Of a stretch of 64,000 nt of DNA, positions 9,331-17,096 are shown in pieces. This stretch comes from Bacillota bacterium (GTDB taxonomy: Bacteria; Bacillota; Clostridia; Peptostreptococcales; Anaerovoracaceae), in contig JAEDDI010000001.1 of assembly GCA_016293805.1 (NCBI GenBank), forward strand, positions 1-64,000. Reading direction: 5' to 3'. Position 1 is the stretch's first letter. Each line of letters begins with the position of its first letter. The notes below the pieces were generated by a model that saw only the letters and a list, made by a program, of their open reading frames with translations, had not been told where the DNA came from and did not search any database. Position numbers and translations under genes: made by a program.

Positions 9331-10365
9331 ATGAAATGCAGTGACTACTATTTCAATATGCTGACAAGAGATGAAAAAAAAGCATATCATGACATATTTG
9401 AGGCGCTTTCGTGCACCGCATCGTCTTTTCAGACGGCGAGAATAGATCCGAAGTCGTTTGCAAAGGCATATATGTTTGTCCGGCTTGACCACCCTGAGAT
9501 ATTCTATTCTGCAAGATACAGTTTCAGGTATTATGAACATGCAGACTCCATGGAGGTCATTCCTGAATATATGTTCAAACCGTCAAAGCTCAGAACGCAT
9601 ATTCAGGCAGTATCGGCGAGAGTAAAGAAGGTGGCGGCTTCGTGCAGAGGGGAAGATGACTTTGACACAGAAAAGAATATTCATGATTTCATTTTAGGAA
9701 ATGTTACTTATGACAAGCTCAAAAAAGACTATTCCCATGAGATAATAGGACCTCTGACGACAGGTGTGGGAGTGTGTGAAGGTATTGCAAAGACTTTCAA
9801 GATTCTCTGTGACAGCCTTGGCATATGGTGCATTGTTGCACTTTCGGAGAATAACCCGGATAAGGGAATCAGATACAGACATGCGTGGAATATTGTAAGG
9901 CTGGGTAAGAATTACTATCATATCGATGCGACCTTTGACAATACTCTTAGCAGGGAGGGCACGGCAAGATATGACTATTTCAACCTGCCGGACAGTTCAG
10001 TTTTCAGAGATCATGAAAATCCGGTATATCCTCTTCCTCCATGCAGTGACGGTAAGAATTCATACTACATCAGGAAAAAGCTCGCCTTTACAAAAGAGGA
10101 GGACCTGCGCAAAAGAGCTCTTCAGTATGCAAAAAAAGAAAAGGTTCTGGTGTTTTTGTGGCGTGGAGGATATCTTTCGGGAGAAAGGGTGAAGGAAATC
10201 TGCGCAGTTATAGATGAAGCCGCCGCAGAAAAAGAAAAACAGGCAAGGGTTTTTGTTAACCATGCACAGTCTGTTTTCATGGCAGTCTTTGAGAGGGATG
10301 AGATGCAGTCAGATGTTATTTATGAAAATGCCAATGAAGGTGAAGAATACGAAGGCGGGAACTGA
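9331..10365 (+). CDS. Transglutaminase-like domain protein
   Basis: A 344-residue protein with a transglutaminase-like/papain-fold triad: Cys in GVGVCEGIAKTF, His in RHAWNIV and Asp in YHIDATFD, at the usual spacing. This core fold hydrolyses or cross-links peptide and isopeptide bonds; bacterial members are often proteases or peptidoglycan-associated. There is no signal peptide, so it is predicted cytoplasmic. The C-terminal 100 residues are rich in Lys/Glu with no known domain. It starts two bases after sbcC with no clear ribosome binding site, implying coupling to sbcC translation. Its stop codon lies in the loop of the terminator. Substrate unknown. Confidence 0.75.
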   Translation: MKCSDYYFNMLTRDEKKAYHDIFEALSCTASSFQTARIDPKSFAKAYMFVRLDHPEIFYSARYSFRYYEHADSMEVIPEYMFKPSKLRTHIQAVSARVKKVAASCRGEDDFDTEKNIHDFILGNVTYDKLKKDYSHEIIGPLTTGVGVCEGIAKTFKILCDSLGIWCIVALSENNPDKGIRYRHAWNIVRLGKNYYHIDATFDNTLSREGTARYDYFNLPDSSVFRDHENPVYPLPPCSDGKNSYYIRKKLAFTKEEDLRKRALQYAKKEKVLVFLWRGGYLSGERVKEICAVIDEAAAEKEKQARVFVNHAQSVFMAVFERDEMQSDVIYENANEGEEYEGGN

Positions 10366-10376
10366 AATCCCGCCTT
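10352..10376. terminator. Hairpin between convergent genes
   Basis: AAGGCGGGA and TCCCGCCTT form a perfect nine-pair stem with a seven-base loop that contains the stop codon of the transglutaminase gene. It lies between convergent genes and probably serves both directions, although the T tract is weak on either side. Confidence 0.55.
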
Positions 10377-10388
10377 ATGCTTACATTA

Positions 10389-10943
10389 TTACAGAACTTC
10401 CGCGAGGTGCGCTGCCAGCTTTTCAGCCTGACTAAGACCATCTGTATTATGAATGTCACCGGCTTCATTGACATCTGTCAGAAGAATTTTTCCTGCGGAC
10501 TCAGCTCCCATAAGTTCAAATGATTTATCAAGTGCAAACAGAAGTCCGTCGAATGTCTCAGGCTCACTTGCCTCGCAGCATGACATAACAGCCCATTTCT
10601 TGCCTTTGAAATCATGTCCTCCGACATAGAGTGCATAAAATTTGTCTATGAATGCCTTGACGCATGCAGGCATTGTGTACCAGTATACAGGACATGATAT
10701 GACGATTGCATCCGCTTCCATAACCTGATATGCGTACTTGTTGAAATCATCGTTATATGCGCATGGTCTGCCGTTTTTAAAACACTGGTTGCATGCGTGA
10801 CACGGCCCCAGATTGAGCATGTATGTATCAATTCTTTCTACCGAAATTCCGTTTTCCTTCGCTGCTTTTTCAAAGCTGTCTGCAAGTGCCCGCGTATTGC
10901 TGTTTTTTCTTGCGCTTCCTGTAATTAATACTGCTTTTTTCAT
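10389..10943 (-). CDS. Flavodoxin-like NAD(P)H-dependent oxidoreductase
   Basis: A 184-residue flavodoxin-fold protein. LITGSARKNSNT is the FMN phosphate-binding loop, and ISCPVYWYTMPACVKAF is typical of iron-sulfur flavoproteins and NADPH-dependent FMN reductases. A cysteine-rich stretch CHACNQCFKNGRPC around residue 48 could hold an iron-sulfur cluster or act in redox chemistry. Likely a cytoplasmic FMN-dependent reductase of quinones, iron or other small acceptors; the substrate cannot be told. AGGAAAGG precedes the ATG. It is transcribed alone, divergently from proA. Confidence 0.8.
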   Translation of the reverse strand: MKKAVLITGSARKNSNTRALADSFEKAAKENGISVERIDTYMLNLGPCHACNQCFKNGRPCAYNDDFNKYAYQVMEADAIVISCPVYWYTMPACVKAFIDKFYALYVGGHDFKGKKWAVMSCCEASEPETFDGLLFALDKSFELMGAESAGKILLTDVNEAGDIHNTDGLSQAEKLAAHLAEVL

Positions 10944-10974
10944 AATTGTTCCTTTCCTGATATTAAACTATCTA

Positions 10975-11003
10975 ATTATATTAAAACATGACGATATTTT
11001 CAA
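10975..11003 (-). promoter_or_regulatory. Sigma-A promoter for the flavodoxin-like gene
   Basis: On the minus strand TTGAAA (10998-11003), 17 bases, then a perfect TATAAT (10975-10980), about 30 bases before the start codon. Confidence 0.75.
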
Positions 11004-11009
11004 TAAGTA

Positions 11010-11018
11010 TGGTAATAT
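11010..11018 (+). promoter_or_regulatory. Possible extended -10 promoter for the proA operon
   Basis: TGGTAATAT matches an extended -10 (TG, one base, TAATAT) about 50 bases before proA; the -35 region is poor. It lies just beyond the -35 of the divergent promoter, so the two may compete or share control. Confidence 0.35.
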
Positions 11019-11069
11019 ATATATGTATTGCGAAATGGAAGATAATTATTATTGTAAACCGGAGGAATT

Positions 11070-12344
11070 ATGGGAATCAGGGAAGATATACTTAAGATGA
11101 AACAGGACGCGCCTTTTCTTGCGGCGTCGGATACAGAGCTCAGAAACAGGGCGCTTGAGAACATCATCTCAGGCCTTGAGAACAGCAGGGATGAGATTTT
11201 TGCTGCAAACAGGGCAGATCTTGATGCGGCAGCAAAAAGCGGCGTATCCGATGCCGTTATGAAAAGACTGGCTTTTACTGATGCGAAGCTTTCTGATGTG
11301 ACAGAAGGAATCAGGACTCTTATCTCACTTGATGACCCGCTTGGCAAGGTATCAGTAAACAGGAAGCTTTCCGAAGGGCTTGTTCTGAGAAGAGTGAGCT
11401 GTCCCATAGGTATTATCGGCGTTATATTCGAAGCAAGGCCTGATGCTCTTGTACAGATTTCTTCTCTCTGCATCAAGAGCGGAAACTGTGCAGTACTTAA
11501 GGGAGGCAAAGAGACACGAAACACTAACAGAGTTCTTTTTGATGTAATAAGAAGCAGCGCTGTATCTGCAGGAATACCGGAAACATGCTACATGCAGGCA
11601 GAGCAGCACAGTGAGATAGATGAACTGCTGAAGTGCCACAGCGAAGTGGACCTCCTTATACCGCGTGGATCAAACGAGTTTGTATCGTATATTATGAACA
11701 ACACAAAGATTCCGGTGATGGGTCACGCAGACGGAATATGTCATATATATGTTGATGAGCATGCTGATTTTGACAAGGCAGTCAGCGTGATATTCGATGC
11801 AAAGACCCAGTATACGGCTGCATGCAATGCGGTAGAGACACTGCTGATAAACAGAAAGATAATGGATAGATTTCTCCCTGTGCTCGATGAGGCGCTCAAG
11901 TCCGGAAATGTTACAGTAAACGGTACAGAAGAGATTGCAGGCATCATCGATGTAAATATGATAGACGAAGATGATTTCCGTGAATACCTGGATCTTGCCG
12001 TGTCGGTCAAGGCTGTCGATGATGTGGATGAGGCCGTTGCGCATATCAACAGATTCGGATCTCATCATACCGACTGCATTATAACTGAGGATGATGACGC
12101 GGCGTTACGCTTTCAGCAGATGGTGGATTCTGCAGGGGTATACAGAAACTGTTCAACAAGGTTTGCTGACGGTTTCAGATACGGATTCGGAGCAGAGGTC
12201 GGAATATCAACCGGAAAGATTCATGCCAGAGGACCTGTGGGACTTGAGGGACTTGTGACATACAAGTATATTCTGGACGGAGACGGACATATTGTCGGTG
12301 ATTTCGCATCGGGAAAGAAGAAATTTGAATTTACAGATTTATAA
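11070..12344 (+). CDS. proA: Glutamate-5-semialdehyde dehydrogenase (gamma-glutamyl phosphate reductase)
   Basis: ProA reduces gamma-glutamyl phosphate to glutamate semialdehyde with NADPH, the second step of proline synthesis. The 424-residue sequence has the aldehyde-dehydrogenase-fold motifs FEARPDALVQ, LKGGKE, LLIPRGSNEF and the catalytic cysteine in YTAACNAVETLL (C252). CGGAGGAATT provides the ribosome binding site. The partner kinase gene proB is not next to it, which is unusual, and it instead heads an operon with ilvA. It is full length with no sign of decay, so proB is presumably elsewhere. Confidence 0.95.
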   Translation: MGIREDILKMKQDAPFLAASDTELRNRALENIISGLENSRDEIFAANRADLDAAAKSGVSDAVMKRLAFTDAKLSDVTEGIRTLISLDDPLGKVSVNRKLSEGLVLRRVSCPIGIIGVIFEARPDALVQISSLCIKSGNCAVLKGGKETRNTNRVLFDVIRSSAVSAGIPETCYMQAEQHSEIDELLKCHSEVDLLIPRGSNEFVSYIMNNTKIPVMGHADGICHIYVDEHADFDKAVSVIFDAKTQYTAACNAVETLLINRKIMDRFLPVLDEALKSGNVTVNGTEEIAGIIDVNMIDEDDFREYLDLAVSVKAVDDVDEAVAHINRFGSHHTDCIITEDDDAALRFQQMVDSAGVYRNCSTRFADGFRYGFGAEVGISTGKIHARGPVGLEGLVTYKYILDGDGHIVGDFASGKKKFEFTDL

Positions 12345-12354
12345 AGGGGGCAAA

Positions 12355-13566
12355 ATGATTGAATTAAAGGATTTTGAAAACGCGGTTGAGACTTGCAGCC
12401 GCGTTATAAACCGTACAAGTCTCGAATACAGTGCATTATTCAGTGAACAGACAGGTGCAAAGGTTTACCTCAAGCCTGAGAATATGCAGCACACAGGAGC
12501 ATATAAGATAAGAGGGGCATATTACAAGATCAGCACTCTTTCTGATGAGGAGAGAGAGAGGGGTCTGATAACAGCATCTGCCGGAAACCATGCGCAGGGG
12601 GTTGCCTATGCGGCAAGGGAATTCGGATGCAGAGCAACAATAGTAATGCCGACATCAACGCCGCTCATCAAAGTCAACAGGACTAAATCATATGGAGCTG
12701 AAGTAATACTGTCGGGCATCGGATACGATGATTCCTACAGCAGAGCCTGTGAGCTTGCAGAAGAAAACGGATATACATTCATCCATCCTTTCAACGATGC
12801 GGATGTTGCAACAGGTCAGGGAACTATTGCCATGGAGATAATCAAGGAACTTCCGACAGTAGACTATATTCTGGTGCCGGTGGGCGGCGGAGGACTTGCA
12901 ACAGGCGTGTCTGTTCTTGCCAAGATGCTCAATCCCAAGATCAGAGTCATAGGTGTTGAACCGGCGGGAGCAGCGTGTCTTAAGGCTTCACTCGATAAGG
13001 GTGAAATCGTTACGCTTGACAGTGCAAGAACAATTGCAGACGGTACTGCGGTAAGAACACCAGGAGACATAATATTCCCGTATCTTCAGGAGAATCTTGA
13101 CGACGTTATAACTGTTGAGGATGATGAGCTCATTGGCGCATTCCTTGATATGGTAGAGAATCACAAGATGATAGTTGAAAACTCTGGGCTTCTTACAGTG
13201 GCTGCTCTGAAACATATGGATTTTAGCGGAAAGAAGGTTGTATGCATTCTCTCAGGCGGCAATATGGATATCATAACGATGTCATCGGTGGTTCAGAACG
13301 GACTTATTCAGAGGGACAGAATATTCACAGTCTCAGTGCTTCTTCCGGACAGACCGGGAGAGCTGCGTGATGTTGCTGACACAATTGCAAACGACAAGGG
13401 AAATATAATCAAGCTTTACCACAATCAGTTCATAACTACGAACAGAGCGGATGCGGTGGAGCTTAGAATCACAATAGAGGCTTTCGGAACAGAACACAAG
13501 AATCAGATTATAGCCGGTCTGAGAAACAGAGGATTTGAACCGAGAGTGATTGTTACAGAGCTTTAA
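12355..13566 (+). CDS. ilvA: Threonine ammonia-lyase with C-terminal ACT domain
   Basis: PLP enzyme that deaminates L-threonine to 2-oxobutanoate, feeding isoleucine synthesis or threonine fermentation. The PLP lysine is K51 in GAYKIRGA, SAGNHAQG binds substrate and VGGGGLATG binds the PLP phosphate. Residues about 325-403 (FTVSVLLPDRPGELRDVAD) form one ACT domain. This 403-residue layout matches the single-ACT TdcB/IlvA2-type enzymes rather than the long two-ACT biosynthetic form, so a catabolic role is possible. The ATG at 12355 follows AAAGGGGG; a longer frame starting inside proA is not supported. No T-box or attenuator precedes it. Confidence 0.92.
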   Translation: MIELKDFENAVETCSRVINRTSLEYSALFSEQTGAKVYLKPENMQHTGAYKIRGAYYKISTLSDEERERGLITASAGNHAQGVAYAAREFGCRATIVMPTSTPLIKVNRTKSYGAEVILSGIGYDDSYSRACELAEENGYTFIHPFNDADVATGQGTIAMEIIKELPTVDYILVPVGGGGLATGVSVLAKMLNPKIRVIGVEPAGAACLKASLDKGEIVTLDSARTIADGTAVRTPGDIIFPYLQENLDDVITVEDDELIGAFLDMVENHKMIVENSGLLTVAALKHMDFSGKKVVCILSGGNMDIITMSSVVQNGLIQRDRIFTVSVLLPDRPGELRDVADTIANDKGNIIKLYHNQFITTNRADAVELRITIEAFGTEHKNQIIAGLRNRGFEPRVIVTEL

Positions 13567-13577
13567 AGGAGAAGATA

Positions 13578-14966
13578 ATGGCCGGATACAGAATAGAAAT
13601 TAATAGTGAAGATAAAGGAAGAGTGCTCAAAATTCCGTGCGGCATAACTTTCATACAGCTTGGTGCCCTCATAGACATTGCCATGGGATACGAAGGCGGA
13701 GGCACATTCGCTGCAGAGGATGACGATATAATCGGCATGGCGGATATAGATGAATATATGGATGACAGAGATGTTATCACTTACGATTCAAAATCCGGAA
13801 GCTGCACATTGAAGTGCACGGCCACTGATGAGAATTATGATAAGAATTTTGCAGTATGTGAAGAAGTGTCGGGAGATCATTCCAATAAATTTGTAATTTC
13901 ATCGAATCTTAAGAATGTGATGTTTGTACGCAAGGATAATGATATTGAACATGATGATTTCACAGTCTGGGAGGATGCGGAATTTGAAGAATGGAAGAGA
14001 CTGTATGAACTTGGAGAAGAGATTGCAGAGGAAAAACTGTGGGACACATTTACAGATACTGATATAATTTCCGTTCCAACTCAGGGCGATAACGCATATA
14101 TAACTGTTATGGGATCTGAAGGAATTAACAGAGGTATTGCTGTATTCTTCGGAGAAGAGGGGCTCAATGACTATTTTCTTGTAAGAATGAGCGGCAGCCT
14201 GGGAATCGACAGTGACTATGCGATGTTTTCACAGAACTGTATTACAGCCAACTGGGGAAATGAAAAGGATATGCTACCTGACCAGCTGAGGAGAATTAAA
14301 AAGCTCGACATGGACGGCAGAGGGGAAAACGGGAGTCTGTACTTCATGTCATTTGAGGACGGGTATTTTCCGTATGATCTGGACAGAGGTCAGGTTATCT
14401 GGATGACTGAAATATTCGAGAGACTGCTTGACGCAGCAAGGGAGTACAAAGCCAGGAATCTCAGTGTCGGCTTTGATAACGGAATAATGTATTTTGCCGA
14501 CAGGGAAAACGGTATATACGAAGAAAGAAAATGGCCTATGCCCGGCCTGATGATAAGAGAACTGGTGTGTCCGGAGGAGGCAGCCGGTATGCTGCAGGGT
14601 TTGAACAGGACAGGACAGGTACTTGAATTTGATGTTTTTCCTACTGGCATGCCGATCAGAATGGATACAAAGCCGGAATCGCCGAAGATAATAGCTGCTG
14701 TAAATGTTTCGGATAAGAGGATTGTTCTCAGCGAACTTACAGCACCTGACAAAATAACTGATATCCAGGCATTTGAGGCGCTTGCAAAATGGATGAGCAT
14801 GAACGGTATTCCAAAGAGAATAAAGGTGAGCTCACCTGTAGTTGAATCCATGATAGCAGATCTGTGCAGGAGGGCGGATATAGATCTTCGCAGAGTTGAC
14901 ACGCTTGTGAATCTTGGAACAGTCAAACAGAATCTTCTTCAGTATATAAGGAACGGCGGACGATAA
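13578..14966 (+). CDS. Uncharacterised protein, possibly plasmid pRiA4b ORF3-like at the N-terminus
   Basis: A 462-residue soluble protein that I do not recognise with confidence. The first 50 residues (GYRIEI, then VLKIPCGITFIQLGALID, then GYEGGGTF) loosely resemble the pRiA4b ORF-3-like fold, where a strand is followed by a Leu-rich helix and a GW-x-x-x-H-x-F motif. The middle contains several FFGEEGLNDYFLVR-like alpha/beta segments, and the C-terminal 90 residues look like an independent alpha/beta domain (IAAVNVSDKRIVLSEL onwards). No catalytic motif, signal peptide or membrane segment is visible. AAAGGAGAAG precedes the start, and the stop overlaps the next gene (TAATG). Confidence 0.5.
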   Translation: MAGYRIEINSEDKGRVLKIPCGITFIQLGALIDIAMGYEGGGTFAAEDDDIIGMADIDEYMDDRDVITYDSKSGSCTLKCTATDENYDKNFAVCEEVSGDHSNKFVISSNLKNVMFVRKDNDIEHDDFTVWEDAEFEEWKRLYELGEEIAEEKLWDTFTDTDIISVPTQGDNAYITVMGSEGINRGIAVFFGEEGLNDYFLVRMSGSLGIDSDYAMFSQNCITANWGNEKDMLPDQLRRIKKLDMDGRGENGSLYFMSFEDGYFPYDLDRGQVIWMTEIFERLLDAAREYKARNLSVGFDNGIMYFADRENGIYEERKWPMPGLMIRELVCPEEAAGMLQGLNRTGQVLEFDVFPTGMPIRMDTKPESPKIIAAVNVSDKRIVLSELTAPDKITDIQAFEALAKWMSMNGIPKRIKVSSPVVESMIADLCRRADIDLRRVDTLVNLGTVKQNLLQYIRNGGR

Positions 14967-15304
14967 TGAATATACAGATTTTCGGAAGGAAAAAAAGCAG
15001 CGATTCAAGGAAGGCCGAAAGGTATTTCAAAGAGAGAAGAATACCGTATCAGTATATAGATATGGATACAAAGGGAATGAGCAGAGGAGAGCTTGATGCG
15101 TGCATCAGAGCTGCAGGGATAGATACCCTTATAGACTACAGTTGTAAAGACAGGGGACTGGCTGAGCTTATGAAATATATTTCTGATGATGCGAAAGCGG
15201 AGAAGATGGCAGAGTATCCGGAGCTTGTTAAGGTTCCGGTTGTCAGGAACGGAAATCAGGTTACTGCAGGATATATGCCTGATGTATGGAAAGGCTGGAA
15301 ATGA
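14966..15304 (+). CDS. ArsC/Spx-family protein lacking the catalytic cysteine
   Basis: A 112-residue thioredoxin-fold protein of the ArsC/Spx family: an N-terminal IFGRKKSSDSRKAERYF helix start, a central KGMSRGELDACI, and a late VKVPVVRNG with the cis-Pro loop. In arsenate reductases and Spx the N-terminal loop carries Cys (C-x-x-x-R or C-x-x-C); here that position is Ser and no other cysteine is near, so a reductase reaction of the usual kind is not expected. It may be a transcription-related Spx-like protein or a binding protein. Overlaps both neighbours by one to four bases. Confidence 0.7.
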   Translation: MNIQIFGRKKSSDSRKAERYFKERRIPYQYIDMDTKGMSRGELDACIRAAGIDTLIDYSCKDRGLAELMKYISDDAKAEKMAEYPELVKVPVVRNGNQVTAGYMPDVWKGWK

Positions 15305-15804
15305 TGTTTAAGATTCTTATGAGCGCATGTCTTTGCGGTGAACACTGCAGGTACGACGGAAAGGCAAATACAATAGAGAATAAAATAATGAACACATGGA
15401 AGGAAGAAGGCAGGATTGTAATGGTATGTCCTGAGATGGCAGGGGGTCTTCCCGTGCCCAGAGATCCTGCAGAGATTATAGGAAATAAAGTGATATCAAA
15501 GAGCGGCCGTGATGTCACTTCAGAGTATACTGAAGGTGCCGGGGAGGCTCTGCGTCTTGCCCGGGAAAATGATGTAATATTCTGTATTATGAAGGAGAAT
15601 TCTCCTTCATGCGGTTCACATGAGGTATATGACGGAACTTTTTCCGGAAAAAAGGTGTTTGGAATGGGAATTGCCGCAGCAATGCTTGAGGAAAACGGAT
15701 TCAGGGTATACAACGAGCATCAGATAATAGAGGCTTACAGAGAACTTGATGAGGCCGAATACGAAGAGGAAATGTATGAGGCGGTTATGAATTTGAGGTT
15801 TTAA
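15301..15804 (+). CDS. DUF523 protein, TudS-like desulfidase family
   Basis: A roughly 167-residue protein with the DUF523 pattern: SACLCGEHCRYDGKAN at the N-terminus, VCPEMAGGLPVPRDPAEI, and KENSPSCGSHEVYDGTFSG. The conserved cysteines (in SACLCG, VCPE and SPSCGS) are those proposed to hold a [4Fe-4S] cluster in this family, whose studied member TudS removes sulfur from thiouracil. Whether this protein does the same is inference. The start at 15301 overlaps the upstream stop as ATGA; a second in-frame ATG follows directly. The stop overlaps rarA (TAATG). Confidence 0.8.
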   Translation: MMFKILMSACLCGEHCRYDGKANTIENKIMNTWKEEGRIVMVCPEMAGGLPVPRDPAEIIGNKVISKSGRDVTSEYTEGAGEALRLARENDVIFCIMKENSPSCGSHEVYDGTFSGKKVFGMGIAAAMLEENGFRVYNEHQIIEAYRELDEAEYEEEMYEAVMNLRF

Positions 15805-17096
15805 TGATTCCATTATCGACAAGAATGAGACCACGAAGTCTCGATGAGTTTTTCGGACAGGAGCATTTTCTGTATCCGGGCTCACTGCTTTATACAGCAA
15901 TTGAAAACAGAACATTTGATTCTGCTGTTTTTTTCGGTCCTTCAGGAACAGGCAAGACGACTCTTGCAAGGATAGTTGCAGAGAAAATGGATGCTGATTT
16001 CATGGAGATCAATGCATCTGTTACGGGAACAAAAGAGCTTAAGGAGATAATAGCGCGCTCAAAGGACAGATTCTACGGTCTTGAGAACAAGGCTACATAT
16101 CTTTATGTAGATGAGTTTCACAGATGGAACAAGCTTCAGCAGGATTCTCTTCTCAAGGCGCTTGAGGACGGAGTAATACGTTTCATAGGCTCAACAACCG
16201 AGAACCCGTACTTTTCAATCAACAATGCAGTGCTTTCGCGTGTGCGCAATATCTACGAGTTCAAGAGACTCAGCACTGATAATATAGTATCTGTTCTGAA
16301 GAGGGCCCTTACTGACAGAGACAGAGGGTTTGGCGCAGTAGATGTGAAATATGATGATGATGTGCTCAGGATACTCGCGGAGATGACAGGCGGAGATGCA
16401 AGAATAGCTCTTGACACTCTGGGATTTATTGTTGAAAATTCAGGAAGCGAAAGGAAAATTACCGCAGAGCTTGTAAAAGAAGCGATGCAGAGACAGACTC
16501 TGCTGTATGACAGAAGCGAGGATAAGTACAATCTGCTTTCCGCTCTTCAGAAGTCAGTGAGGGGATCAGATCCTGACGCGGCGGTTCATTATCTTGCCCG
16601 TCTCATAGACGGAGGAGGAGATATACAGATGATAGGGAGGAGACTGCTTGTCATGGCAAGCGAGGATGTGGGACTTGCATATCCAAGTGCTGTATCGATA
16701 GTTAATTCATGTGTGCAGGCTGCACTCATGGTGGGTCTTCCGGAGGCAAGGTACAATCTTTCCCAGGCAGCGGTTCTGCTGGCGTCATGTCCAAAATCCA
16801 ATGCAGTTTCTGCAGCAGTTGACAGTGCGCTTTCAGATCTCAAAAGCAGAAAGATTGATGATGTTCCTGCACATCTTTGCGACAGCCACTACAGCGGTGC
16901 AAAAAGCAGGGGACACGGCATCGGATACAAATATCCTCACGCATACGGAGGTTATGTGAAACAGCAGTATCTGCCCGACAATCTCTACAGAGAAGGAAAA
17001 AGATACTACAACCCGACAGATAACGGAAGCGAGAGTTCATTCAAGAAGTTTCTTGAAGGTCTGGAGATGATTTATGAAAGAGATAATAAGGGCTGA
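15804..17096 (+). CDS. rarA: Replication-associated recombination protein A (AAA+ ATPase)
   Basis: RarA/MgsA is a clamp-loader-like AAA+ ATPase that acts at stalled replication forks. The 430-residue protein has LSTRMRPRSLDEFFGQEH at the N-terminus, Walker A GPSGTGKTT (about residues 45-53), Walker B YLYVDEFHRWNK, sensor STTENPYFSIN, and the C-terminal tetramerisation region with LCDSHYSGAK and HAYGGYVKQQYLP. Full length. It overlaps ispH-rpsA by 23 bases and follows the DUF523 gene with a one-base overlap. Confidence 0.93.
   Translation: MIPLSTRMRPRSLDEFFGQEHFLYPGSLLYTAIENRTFDSAVFFGPSGTGKTTLARIVAEKMDADFMEINASVTGTKELKEIIARSKDRFYGLENKATYLYVDEFHRWNKLQQDSLLKALEDGVIRFIGSTTENPYFSINNAVLSRVRNIYEFKRLSTDNIVSVLKRALTDRDRGFGAVDVKYDDDVLRILAEMTGGDARIALDTLGFIVENSGSERKITAELVKEAMQRQTLLYDRSEDKYNLLSALQKSVRGSDPDAAVHYLARLIDGGGDIQMIGRRLLVMASEDVGLAYPSAVSIVNSCVQAALMVGLPEARYNLSQAAVLLASCPKSNAVSAAVDSALSDLKSRKIDDVPAHLCDSHYSGAKSRGHGIGYKYPHAYGGYVKQQYLPDNLYREGKRYYNPTDNGSESSFKKFLEGLEMIYERDNKG

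Noticed and set aside
12345..12354. T-box or attenuator upstream of ilvA
   Set aside because: Only ten bases separate proA and ilvA and they hold just the Shine-Dalgarno.
14390..14926. 178-residue minus-strand frame
   Set aside because: Antisense to the 462-residue gene, low-complexity Ser/Ile composition and no start signal.
14966..15304. Functional arsenate reductase
   Set aside because: The active-site Cys is replaced by Ser and no other ars gene is nearby.
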